Below are positions 52,550-61,281 of a stretch of DNA of 64,000 nt, one piece after another. A program made the translations under genes and the position numbers. The notes beneath the pieces were generated by a model that had not been told where the DNA came from, did not search any database, and saw nothing but the letters and a program-made list of their open reading frames with translations. Origin of the DNA: Formosa sp. Hel1_31_208 (GTDB lineage: Bacteria; Bacteroidota; Bacteroidia; Flavobacteriales; Flavobacteriaceae); contig NZ_LT629733.1 in the NCBI RefSeq assembly GCF_900104785.1, positions 962,501 to 1,026,500 of the forward strand. The letters are read 5' to 3'. Each line of letters starts with the position of its first letter. The first letter of the stretch is position 1.

Positions 52550-55312
52550 ATGAATAAACAGCAATTAGCAGCTAAAATATGGGAATCAGCAAATCAAATG
52601 CGTTCCAAGATTGAGGCTAATGAATATAAAGATTACATTTTAGGCTTCATTTTTTACAAATACCTGTCAGATAAAGAAATACAGTTTTGCAAAAAACAAG
52701 ATTTTACTGATAAGGATATAAAAGCCCTTTCTGAAGAGGAAGTTGAAACGGTAAATTACATCAAAAAGAACATAGGCTATTTTATTGCTTATGATGATTT
52801 ATTCACCACTTGGATTGATTTAGCAAAAGACTTTAGTGTTGACAATGTAAGGACTGCATTGTCTGCCTTTAATCGTTCAATTAGTCCAGCTCACAAAAAA
52901 CTGTTTGATGGGATTTTCAACACTTTAGAAACTGGTTTAAGTAAGCTGGGAGATACTTCTGGAAAGCAAACTAAAGCTATTAGTGAACTAATCCATTTAA
53001 TAAAGGATATTCCAATGGATAGCAAGCAAAGTTATGATGTACTTGGTTTTATTTACGAATATCTTATTGAAAAATTTGCTGCTAATGCTGGAAAAAAGGC
53101 TGGAGAATTCTATACACCTCACGAAGTTTCAGTGTTGTTGTCCGAAATTGTTTCAAACCATTTAAAAGACAGAAAAGAAATTCAAATTTACGATTCATGT
53201 AGTGGTTCAGGTTCTTTATTGATTAATATTGGTAATAGTGTGGCAAAACATATTGACGACAGAAACAATATTAAATACTACGCACAAGAATTAAAAAAGA
53301 ACACTTATAACCTAACAAGAATGAACTTGGTAATGCGTGATATTTTGCCAAATAACATTGTAACTCGTAATGGTGATACTTTAGAAGATGATTGGCCATA
53401 TTTTGATGAAAATGATGCTGTACACACTTACGAGACACTTTATGTAGATGCAGTTGTTTCAAACCCTCCATATTCTCAAAAATGGGACCCAGCAAATAAA
53501 GATTCAGACCCAAGATATTCACGATTTGGATTGGCTCCAAAATCTAAAGCAGACTTTGCTTTCCTTTTACACGATTTATTTCACATTAAACCAGATGGTA
53601 TTATGACCATTGTATTACCTCATGGTGTGTTGTTTAGAGGTGGTGAAGAAGGTACAATTCGTGAAAAATTAATAGAATCCAATCATATTGATGCCATCAT
53701 TGGCTTACCACCAAGTATTTTCTTTGGAACTGGTATTCCTACTGTAGTTATTGTTTTAAAACAAAAACGTAAAAACACAGATGTCTTAATTATTGATGCA
53801 TCTAAAGGTTTTATAAAAGAAGGTAAAAACAATAAGTTAAGAGCTTCGGACATTAAAAGAATTGCTGATGTAATACGTGATAGACAAACTACACCAAAAT
53901 TTTCTAAAGTAATAGAACGAGATACCATTAGAGAAAATGAATACAATCTAAACATTCCAAGATATGTAGACTCTTCTGCAAACCCAGAAAGTTGGGATAT
54001 TTATGCTTCTATGTTTGGTGGTATTCCTGTAAAAGAAATAGACGAGCTTGAAAAATACTGGCAAGCCTTTCCTAATTTACGAGAAGCCTTATTTTCTAAA
54101 ACTTCAGAAGTTAATTCAGAATTAAAAGTGGAAGATATTAATTTGGCTATTAAAGAACAAGCTAGCGTTAAAGCATTTAAGGAAAAGTTTGATAATTCAT
54201 TTAAAGATTTAGACACCTTCTTAAAACAGGAATTATTAACCAATATTGAGACCGTTAATGTTCCAAGAGAAAAAGAAGTATTGAGTAATGATATTTTTAA
54301 AAGGCTTGAAACTATAGACTTAATAGATAAATATGAAGCCTATCAATTGCTGGATAATGAATGGGAAGCTATAAAAGTAGATTTAGAAATTATACAAACT
54401 GAAGGTTTTGAATCTACAAAAATAGTAGATGCAAATATGGTGCTCAAAAAGAAAGATGGCAAAGAAGTAGAAAAACAAGAAGGTTGGAAAGGTAGAATTA
54501 TGCCTTTTGAACTGGTTCAAGAAACCTACTTAAAAGAAGAGCTACAAAGCTTACAACAAAAAGAAAATCGCTTGTTAGAAATTACTTCTGAATATGAGGA
54601 AATTATTGATTCCTTTTCTGAAGAAGAAAAAGACAGTCCTGTTTTAAATGATAATAATGATGCTTTTGTAACTAAAGAAATAAATAGTGCGCTTAAAGAG
54701 ATTTTTGCAGATGTAGAATCTGAAGAAATAAACACCTTAAAAAGCTATCTTGAGTTGTTAGACAATAAAGCAAGGAAACCTGAAAAAGTTGATTTTATAA
54801 ACAACAATAAACAAGTGCGATGGTCCAAAATAGTAGCTAATAAAGATGGCACTTATGGTAAAGGCAATGTTAACAAATATCTATTCACATTACAATCAAC
54901 ATTTACATTTCCAGAAGATTCTTTTGAAAGCAAATTAGTAAAAACAGCAAAGCTTATAGCAGAAGAAAAAGACGTGAAAAAAATAGCTAAGGAAGAAAAA
55001 GCGAAACTACACTTGCTAACTAAAGAAACCATTGAAAACCTTGAAGAAAGTCAGATTTACAAGTTATTAGACCTAAAATGGGTACACCCAATTGTAACGT
55101 CTTTATATAATTTGCCAAAAACAATTATTGATGGATTGACAATGAAAGTTGTAGCACTTTCTGAAAAGTACAGTACAACCTACTCAGATGTTGCTAAAGA
55201 AATTAACAAGGCAGAAAATTCTTTGTCTAAATTAATTGATAACTTAGAAGGAAATGAGTTTGATATGAAAGGATTAAATGAATTGAAGGTTTTATTAAAT
55301 AGAGAAGACTAG
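52550..55312 (+). CDS. hsdM: type I restriction-modification methyltransferase subunit HsdM, long form
   Basis: 920 aa. Residues 1-140 are the HsdM N-terminal helical domain. The N6-adenine methyltransferase follows with GEFYTPHEVSVLLSEIV, YDSCSGSGSLLINIG (SAM motif I) and VVSNPPYSQKW (NPPY, about 304). Usual HsdM is about 500 aa; here about 420 more residues (500-920) follow, Lys/Glu-rich and helical, with no domain I recognise. It stands 2 bases before hsdS. It methylates the host sites and is the core of both the methylase and the nuclease complex. Confidence 0.93.
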   Translation: MNKQQLAAKIWESANQMRSKIEANEYKDYILGFIFYKYLSDKEIQFCKKQDFTDKDIKALSEEEVETVNYIKKNIGYFIAYDDLFTTWIDLAKDFSVDNVRTALSAFNRSISPAHKKLFDGIFNTLETGLSKLGDTSGKQTKAISELIHLIKDIPMDSKQSYDVLGFIYEYLIEKFAANAGKKAGEFYTPHEVSVLLSEIVSNHLKDRKEIQIYDSCSGSGSLLINIGNSVAKHIDDRNNIKYYAQELKKNTYNLTRMNLVMRDILPNNIVTRNGDTLEDDWPYFDENDAVHTYETLYVDAVVSNPPYSQKWDPANKDSDPRYSRFGLAPKSKADFAFLLHDLFHIKPDGIMTIVLPHGVLFRGGEEGTIREKLIESNHIDAIIGLPPSIFFGTGIPTVVIVLKQKRKNTDVLIIDASKGFIKEGKNNKLRASDIKRIADVIRDRQTTPKFSKVIERDTIRENEYNLNIPRYVDSSANPESWDIYASMFGGIPVKEIDELEKYWQAFPNLREALFSKTSEVNSELKVEDINLAIKEQASVKAFKEKFDNSFKDLDTFLKQELLTNIETVNVPREKEVLSNDIFKRLETIDLIDKYEAYQLLDNEWEAIKVDLEIIQTEGFESTKIVDANMVLKKKDGKEVEKQEGWKGRIMPFELVQETYLKEELQSLQQKENRLLEITSEYEEIIDSFSEEEKDSPVLNDNNDAFVTKEINSALKEIFADVESEEINTLKSYLELLDNKARKPEKVDFINNNKQVRWSKIVANKDGTYGKGNVNKYLFTLQSTFTFPEDSFESKLVKTAKLIAEEKDVKKIAKEEKAKLHLLTKETIENLEESQIYKLLDLKWVHPIVTSLYNLPKTIIDGLTMKVVALSEKYSTTYSDVAKEINKAENSLSKLIDNLEGNEFDMKGLNELKVLLNRED

Positions 55313-55313
55313 T

Positions 55314-56582
55314 ATGGCAAATAAGAATAAAAATCCTGAAGTTCGTTTTAAAGGTTTTACTGAAGATTGGGAAGAAGATTTTATAGGTTCATTTTATGAT
55401 TTTAAAAATGGTCTTAATAAGGGAAAAGAATATTTCGGTTACGGTAAGCCAATAGTAAATTTCACTGATGTATTTCACAAAAGAGGGTTATTAACTAAAG
55501 AGCTAAAAGGAAAGGTTGATGTAACTAGGGATGAAATTAAAAATTACAGTGTTCAAATTGGAGATTTGTTTTTTACCAGAACATCTGAAACAATAGATGA
55601 AATAGGTCAACCATCGGTTATGCTTGATAACCCAAAAGATGCAGTATTTAGTGGTTTTGTTTTACGTGCTAGACCAATACATAAAGACCCTTTAGAAATT
55701 GGTTTTAAGCAATATGCTTTTTACACAGATTTTTTTCGTTCAGAAATGACAAAAAAAAGTTCAATGACAACCAGAGCATTAACTTCTGGTACTGCTATTA
55801 AAAAAATGATATTTTCATTTCCAAAAAGTAAAATTGAACAAAAACAAATAGGTACTTTCTTCCAAAACTTAGAAAAACTTATTAGTCATCATCAAAAAAA
55901 ACACGACAAACTAGTTGTTCTAAAAAAAGCTATGCTTGAAAAGATGTTTCCAAGTAATGGTGCTACTGTTCCTAAAGTTCGTTTTAAAGGATTTACTGGA
56001 GATTGGGAAGAAAAACCATTTGGAGAATTTGCTTTAGTGAAAAGAGGTTTAACTTATAGTCCTAGTGATGTTTCAAATAAAGGAGTTAAAGTTTTAAGGT
56101 CCTCTAATATTTATGAAGATACTTTTATCGAAAAGGAAGATGATGTTTATGTAAGGGAAGAAGCTATAAATATTGAATTTGCAAAGAACAAAGACATTCT
56201 TATTACTTCTGCAAATGGTTCTAGTCGTTTAGTTGGAAAACATGCAATAATTGACGGTTTAAATGGAAAGGCTGTTCACGGTGGTTTTATGTTAATTGTT
56301 AGGTCAAAAACGCCATATTTCTTAAATGCCTCTATGAGTTCTTCTTGGTATAGAAAATTTATAAGCGTTAATGTTTCAGGAGGTAATGGTGCAATCGGAA
56401 ACTTAAAGGCTAGCGATTTTGAAGAACAGAAAATACTTATCCCTAATGAAGATGAACAACAAAAAATAGGTAATTATTTCCAAAACTTAGATAATCAATT
56501 AGCATTACACAAATCACAGTTAGAAAAACTCAAGAACATCAAAAAAGCCTGTTTTACTAAAATGTTTATAGCACAAGACTAA
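55314..56582 (+). CDS. hsdS: type I specificity subunit HsdS
   Basis: 422 aa with the usual two half-molecules. Each begins with a near-identical stretch (PEVRFKGFTEDWEE at residue 8 and PKVRFKGFTGDWEE near 220). Each ends with a coiled spacer (EQKQIGTFFQNLEKLISHHQKK and EQQKIGNYFQNLDNQLALHKSQ). The two target-recognition domains between them differ, so the DNA site is bipartite; its sequence cannot be deduced here. One base separates it from hsdM. Confidence 0.92.
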   Translation: MANKNKNPEVRFKGFTEDWEEDFIGSFYDFKNGLNKGKEYFGYGKPIVNFTDVFHKRGLLTKELKGKVDVTRDEIKNYSVQIGDLFFTRTSETIDEIGQPSVMLDNPKDAVFSGFVLRARPIHKDPLEIGFKQYAFYTDFFRSEMTKKSSMTTRALTSGTAIKKMIFSFPKSKIEQKQIGTFFQNLEKLISHHQKKHDKLVVLKKAMLEKMFPSNGATVPKVRFKGFTGDWEEKPFGEFALVKRGLTYSPSDVSNKGVKVLRSSNIYEDTFIEKEDDVYVREEAINIEFAKNKDILITSANGSSRLVGKHAIIDGLNGKAVHGGFMLIVRSKTPYFLNASMSSSWYRKFISVNVSGGNGAIGNLKASDFEEQKILIPNEDEQQKIGNYFQNLDNQLALHKSQLEKLKNIKKACFTKMFIAQD

Positions 56583-56609
56583 TTTACTGGCACTGTAAAA
56601 TTAAAGAAA

Positions 56610-59600
56610 ATGACATTTACCAAAGAATCTGAATTTGAAGAAGCCTTAATATTGGCACTAAGTAAAAAAGGCTGGGAAAATGAGGTTATAAAAAACCCTA
56701 CAGAAGAAGATTTACTAAACAACTGGGCAAATATTCTTTTTGATAACAATAGAGGTATAGACCGTTTAAATGACACGCCATTAACAAATGGTGAAATGCA
56801 ACAAATACTTGAGCAAATAAATGCTTTAAGAACACCTCTAAAGCTAAATGGATTTATAAATGGTAAAACAGTTGCTATAAAACGAGATAACCAAGAAGAC
56901 AAATTACATTTTGGTAAAGAAGTTAGTTTAAAAATCTACGATAGACATGAGATAGCAGCAGGACAGAGTAGATATCAAATTGTACAACAACCAAAATTTA
57001 AAACTAAATCTAAAATATTAAATGATAGACGTGGTGATTTAATGCTTTTAATTAATGGAATGCCAGTGATTCACATCGAGTTAAAAAGAAGTGGTGTATC
57101 TGTAAGTCAAGCCTATCATCAAATAGAAAATTACGCTCGTTCTGGAATCTTTTCAGGTCTGTTTTCTTTAGTTCAGGTATTTGTAGCAATGGAGCCTAAA
57201 GAAACTGTTTATTTCGCTAACCCTGGTCCAGATGGGAAATTCAATAAGGACTTTTATTTCCATTGGGCAGACTTTAATAATGAGCCAAAAAATGATTGGA
57301 ATGATATAGCATCTTCTTTTCTCTCTATTCCAATGGCACATCAATTAATAGGTTTCTACACCGTACCAGATGATGGTGATGGTGTTTTAAAGGTAATGCG
57401 CAGTTATCAGTATTATGCAGCAAATGCAATATCAGATAAAGTTGCTAAAACAGATTGGAAAAGCACACATGCATTAGGTGGTTATATATGGCATACTACA
57501 GGTTCTGGTAAAACAATGACCAGTTTTAAATCGGCTCAGCTTATTGCCAATTCAAAAGATGCCGATAAGGTTATTTTTTTGATGGATAGAATAGAGTTAG
57601 GGACACAATCTCTAAAAGAGTATCGAGGTTTTTCAGATGAGAACGAAGAAGTGCAAGCAACTGAAAACACAGGTATTTTAGTTACAAAACTAAAAAGTAA
57701 AGACCCTGTAAATACTTTAATAGTTACTTCTATACAAAAGATGAGTAACATTAAGGATGAAGAGGGTGGATTAAATGCAAGAGACATTCAGATTATGAAT
57801 GAAAAAAGAACTGTATTTATTGTAGATGAAGCACATCGTTCAACTTTTGGAGATATGCTTATTGATATTAAAAATACATTTTCATCAGCCATTTTCTTTG
57901 GGTTTACAGGAACACCTATTAAAGATGAAAACCAGATAAACATGAACACCACTTCAACAGTATTTGGAGGAGAGTTACACAGATATACTCTTGGTGATGG
58001 CATAAGAGATAAAAATGTATTAGGTTTTGACCCGTATAAAATATTGACATATAAAGACCGTGATTTAAGGAAGGTAATTGCTCTAGAAAAGGCAAGAGCT
58101 ACAGATGAAGCAGATGCTCTTTCTGACCCTGCAAAAAGAGAAATTTTCAATAGGTATATGAATGATTTGAGAATGGCAGGATATTATGACCATTCTGGTA
58201 ATTATGTTCGTGGTATTGAAGATTTTGTACCAAAGTCTCAATACGAAATAGATACGCATCAAGAAAAAGTAGTTGAGGATATATTAGAAAATTGGGTTGT
58301 GCTAAGTCAAAATAGTAAGTTTCATGCCATTTTTGCAACAAGTAGTATAAATGAATCTATTGAATATTATAGGTTAATAAAAAGACTTCAACCAGAATTA
58401 AAAGTAACAGCACTGTTTGACTCGACAATTGACAATGTTGGTAATGCTGCTTTTAAAGAAGATGGTTTAGTTGAGATTTTAGAAGATTATAACGAAAGAT
58501 TTGAACAAGATTATACCTTAGCAACGCATGCAAAATTTAAAAAGGATATTGCTGCTAGATTGGCTCACAAACTACCTTATTTGAGAATTGAAACAACACC
58601 AGAAGAGCAGATTGATTTGCTAATTGTTGTAGACCAAATGCTGACAGGTTTTGATTCTAAATGGGTTAATACATTGTATTTGGATAAGGTAATTAGATAT
58701 CAAAATATTATTCAAGCATTTTCAAGAACAAATCGTCTATTTGGACCAGACAAACCATTTGGGACAATACGCTATTATAGGTTACCACATACCATGGAAC
58801 AGCACATTGATAGTGCCATTAAATTATACTCTGGAGATAGCCCTGTAGATTTATTTGTTGACCGTTTAGAACAAAATCTAAATTCAATAAATTTTATGTA
58901 TAACGAAATTTCCCAATTGTTTAATTCAGCAGGAGTCCAAAATTTTGAAAGCCTACCAGAGGGTATTCCAGAAAGAGGACGATTTGCTTCACTCTTTAAA
59001 GATTTAAATGACTTTTTAGAAGCAGCCAAAATTCAAGGTTTCAATTGGAATCAATCAAAATATGTGTTTGGTAAAGGAAACGAAAAGTCTGTGGTTGAAA
59101 TGAATTTTGATGAAAACACATACTTAATTCTAGCATTACGTTATAGAGAACTATTTAGTGGTGATGGCGGTGGCACTGGAACAAGAGAGGTTCCTTTTGA
59201 AATTGAAGGGTATTTAACGGAGATTGATACAGATAAAATTGATGCAGACTACATGAATTCTCGTTTTGAGAAATACATCAAAGAACTTAAAGGAGAGGAT
59301 GTTGACAGTAAACAACTACAGCATACTTTAGATGAGTTGCATAAGTCATTTGCCACGTTAACTCAAGAAGAACAAAAATATGCTAATATTTTTATACATG
59401 ATGTCCAAAGTGGTGCTGTAACTATTGAAAAAGGTAAAACATTTAGAGAATATATTACAGAGTATCTTTTTAATGCTAAGAATGACCAGATATTTAGAAT
59501 TTCAGAATTACTAGGTTTAGATGAAACTAAGCTTCGTAGTATGATGGATTCAGGAGTAACTGATAAAAATATAAATGATTATGGCCGTTTTGATGATTTA

Positions 59601-59738
59601 AAAAGTACCGTTGATAGGGACAAGGCTAAAGCGTATTTTGAGAAATTGGAAGGTAAAACAATTCCTGCTTTTAAAATAAACATAAGAATTGATAAGCTGT
59701 TACAAGAGTTTATTATTAGTGGTGGAATTGAAATTTAA
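56610..59738 (+). CDS. hsdR: type I restriction endonuclease subunit HsdR
   Basis: 1042 aa. The N-terminal nuclease has PVIHIELKRSG (PD-ExK type). The motor follows with HTTGSGKTMTSF (Walker A, about 295), IVDEAHRS (Walker B, about 405), FFGFTGTPI (motif III) and AFSRTNRLF (motif VI). The C-terminal 250 residues are helical and would dock on HsdM. Full length with no frameshift, so the system looks able to restrict. It follows hsdS by 27 bases. Confidence 0.94.
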   Translation: MTFTKESEFEEALILALSKKGWENEVIKNPTEEDLLNNWANILFDNNRGIDRLNDTPLTNGEMQQILEQINALRTPLKLNGFINGKTVAIKRDNQEDKLHFGKEVSLKIYDRHEIAAGQSRYQIVQQPKFKTKSKILNDRRGDLMLLINGMPVIHIELKRSGVSVSQAYHQIENYARSGIFSGLFSLVQVFVAMEPKETVYFANPGPDGKFNKDFYFHWADFNNEPKNDWNDIASSFLSIPMAHQLIGFYTVPDDGDGVLKVMRSYQYYAANAISDKVAKTDWKSTHALGGYIWHTTGSGKTMTSFKSAQLIANSKDADKVIFLMDRIELGTQSLKEYRGFSDENEEVQATENTGILVTKLKSKDPVNTLIVTSIQKMSNIKDEEGGLNARDIQIMNEKRTVFIVDEAHRSTFGDMLIDIKNTFSSAIFFGFTGTPIKDENQINMNTTSTVFGGELHRYTLGDGIRDKNVLGFDPYKILTYKDRDLRKVIALEKARATDEADALSDPAKREIFNRYMNDLRMAGYYDHSGNYVRGIEDFVPKSQYEIDTHQEKVVEDILENWVVLSQNSKFHAIFATSSINESIEYYRLIKRLQPELKVTALFDSTIDNVGNAAFKEDGLVEILEDYNERFEQDYTLATHAKFKKDIAARLAHKLPYLRIETTPEEQIDLLIVVDQMLTGFDSKWVNTLYLDKVIRYQNIIQAFSRTNRLFGPDKPFGTIRYYRLPHTMEQHIDSAIKLYSGDSPVDLFVDRLEQNLNSINFMYNEISQLFNSAGVQNFESLPEGIPERGRFASLFKDLNDFLEAAKIQGFNWNQSKYVFGKGNEKSVVEMNFDENTYLILALRYRELFSGDGGGTGTREVPFEIEGYLTEIDTDKIDADYMNSRFEKYIKELKGEDVDSKQLQHTLDELHKSFATLTQEEQKYANIFIHDVQSGAVTIEKGKTFREYITEYLFNAKNDQIFRISELLGLDETKLRSMMDSGVTDKNINDYGRFDDLKSTVDRDKAKAYFEKLEGKTIPAFKINIRIDKLLQEFIISGGIEI

Positions 59739-60211
59739 TTTTTGACCCTATTGTAACTTTTTTACTGATAATGATGGCTATATGTTTACTTGCATTGTCA
59801 AAATCTAATAAAGCTCGCATTTGTATTGATTATAGTATTGTCATTTGAAAAATTCATTCTCCTCTCTCTTCCCCTTACTAGGGTATATGACAAATTAGCC
59901 CCTCACTTTTCAAAAGGGAAAGTCGATTTTTTCGATAGGGGTGGGTCTGGGTTTTAGTAATTTGAGTTGAAATTTTTGAATTTTTTATTTTTCTTCTCAC
60001 TTTTTGCGCTATTTGGGTACCTATTTTGCTGCAGTTAACAGATATATGTTTTACTCATCTGACGAACCTTTGACAAAGGGAAAGTTGTTTGAAATGACTT
60101 TGGTAGTTCAGATATAACAAGGTTTTGTTTCAGAAGTCCGTTTTTTTTGACCGTTTTGCCAAGGGATAATTTTTAATTTGACAACCTGAAAAAAGTAGTA
60201 GAAATTAGTTC
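59739..60211. other. non-coding right end of the element with palindromic repeats
   Basis: No credible gene in about 470 bases. Two similar elements occur: CTTTT-C-AAAAG followed by GGAAAGT (59906-59923) and CCTTTG-A-CAAAGG followed by GAAAGT (60067-60085). They share a palindrome plus the tail GGGAAAGT and may be protein-binding sites. The rest is T-rich. Confidence 0.45.
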
Positions 60212-60232
60212 GTTGTACACGTAGTTGTACAC
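60212..60232. repeat. right pair of GTTGTACAC repeats (candidate integrase arm site)
   Basis: GTTGTACAC at 60212-60220 and 60224-60232, same orientation and 12-bp period as the pair next to the integrase gene. They lie 55 bases inside attR. Confidence 0.55.
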
Positions 60233-60244
60233 TGTTAAACCAAA

Positions 60245-60283
60245 AAACTCGTAACTTTCTAAAAAATAGATTGTTACGAGTTT
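60245..60283 (-). terminator. terminator of tRNA-Phe supplied by the element
   Basis: AAACTCGTAAC (60245-60255) pairs with GTTACGAGTTT (60273-60283), 11 bp. On the minus strand the stem runs into a T run, starting 7 bases after the tRNA. It lies inside the element. Confidence 0.75.
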
Positions 60284-60286
60284 AGG

Positions 60287-60301
60287 TGGTGGTGCCTCCA
60301 G
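60287..60301. repeat. attR of the integrated element
   Basis: Right copy of the 15-bp direct repeat; it includes the 3' acceptor strand and the first T-stem bases of the intact tRNA-Phe. Confidence 0.9.
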
Positions 60302-60362
60302 GAATCGAACCAGGGACACAAGGATTTTCAGTCCTTTGCTCTACCAACTGAGCTAAGGCACC
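60290..60362 (-). tRNA. tRNA-Phe (anticodon GAA)
   Basis: On the minus strand, acceptor GGTGCCT pairs with AGGCACC. The anticodon stem AAGGA/TCCTT closes the loop CTGAAAA, anticodon GAA. D-loop (AGCTCAGTTGGTAGAGC) and T-loop (TTCGATT) are normal. The T-stem CCTGG/CCTGG has a central U-U mismatch. The 3' end is the integration site of the element. Confidence 0.95.
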
Positions 60363-60383
60363 AGTTGCATAAAAATGCGAGTG

Positions 60384-60414
60384 CAAATATAGAGGCATTT
60401 TTATTATTCGCAAA
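60384..60414 (-). promoter_or_regulatory. promoter of tRNA-Phe
   Basis: On the minus strand TTTG (60414-60411) and TATATTTG (60391-60384) are 19 bases apart, an ideal Bacteroidota promoter 22 bases upstream of the tRNA. Confidence 0.7.
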
Positions 60415-60552
60415 AAGAAATATTAAAAATTTAGGTTTATTATCAGATAAGGACTTCAAATGACTGGTTTCATTAGAAATAATGTTATAATTTGGTTAAG
60501 AGTTATATTGATTTGAAGCTTCATTTCGTAGATTTAACCTTTTAAAACTCCT

Positions 60553-61281
60553 ATGAATTTAATTCTTGATGTCGGTAATACCTTTTTGAAGTTAGCTGTT
60601 TTTGACAAAGGGCGACTTATAGAAAAGTATATCGGTAAGCTTGTTGATTTAGATGTGCTTATTAAAGAGGTGCTTTTATCTTATCCGCAAGTGAAACAGG
60701 CTATAGTGTCTTCCGTAGGAAAATTAAAACAAGAACATGTCAAAATTCTTAAGGCAAAGATGCCTGTTATTGAATTGTCTCATGAACTCAAGTTGCCTTT
60801 TAAAAACCTTTATAAGAGTCCGAAGACCTTAGGTGTAGACCGCATCGCACTCGTATGTGCTTCTGTGGAGCAATTCCCTAATACTAATGTGCTTATCATT
60901 GATGCAGGTACTTGTATAACTTACGATTTTATTAATACTCAAAATGAATATTTAGGAGGTGCTATTTCACCTGGTATACGATTGAGGTATCGCAGTTTGA
61001 ATAATCTAACGGCAAATTTACCGTTGTTAGATACAGAAATACCAGACACTATCATTGGAGATTCAACGCAGCAGTCCATCCATTCCGGTGTTATGTATGG
61101 CGTTTTAAAAGAAATTGATGGTGTAATTGATGATTATGCTAAAAAATATTCAGATTTAACAGTTATTTTAACAGGAGGCGATACCAAATTCTTGTCAAAC
61201 CAATTAAAAAATAGCATATTTGCCAATTCAAATTTTCTTTTAGAAGGTTTGAATTTTATTTTAGAATATAATAGACAATAA
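60553..61281 (+). CDS. coaX: type III pantothenate kinase
   Basis: First enzyme of coenzyme A synthesis, phosphorylating pantothenate with ATP. 242 aa, ASKHA fold. LILDVGNTFLKLAVF, KTLGVDRIALV, IIDAGTCITYDFI and GGAISPGIRLR are all family motifs. It shares one base with the next gene (TAATG), a coupling usual in Flavobacteriaceae, where coaX heads a run of envelope genes. Confidence 0.93.
   Translation: MNLILDVGNTFLKLAVFDKGRLIEKYIGKLVDLDVLIKEVLLSYPQVKQAIVSSVGKLKQEHVKILKAKMPVIELSHELKLPFKNLYKSPKTLGVDRIALVCASVEQFPNTNVLIIDAGTCITYDFINTQNEYLGGAISPGIRLRYRSLNNLTANLPLLDTEIPDTIIGDSTQQSIHSGVMYGVLKEIDGVIDDYAKKYSDLTVILTGGDTKFLSNQLKNSIFANSNFLLEGLNFILEYNRQ

Larger units (their letters stand above)
46976..60301. 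mobile_element. integrated element in tRNA-Phe carrying AbiH and type I restriction-modification
   Basis: A 13.3-kb element bounded by a 15-bp direct repeat (46976-46990 and 60287-60301), with a tyrosine integrase next to the left end and an intact tRNA-Phe(GAA) rebuilt at the right end. Cargo: AbiH, a phage/plasmid replication protein, an excisionase-like HTH, an RteC-like protein, an XRE regulator, and hsdM, hsdS and hsdR. No conjugation genes are seen, so it would need help to transfer. AT content looks higher than around it. Confidence 0.9.

Noticed and set aside
53271..53955. Minus-strand open frames inside hsdM
   Set aside because: They are shadows of a strongly coding plus-strand gene with full methyltransferase motifs.
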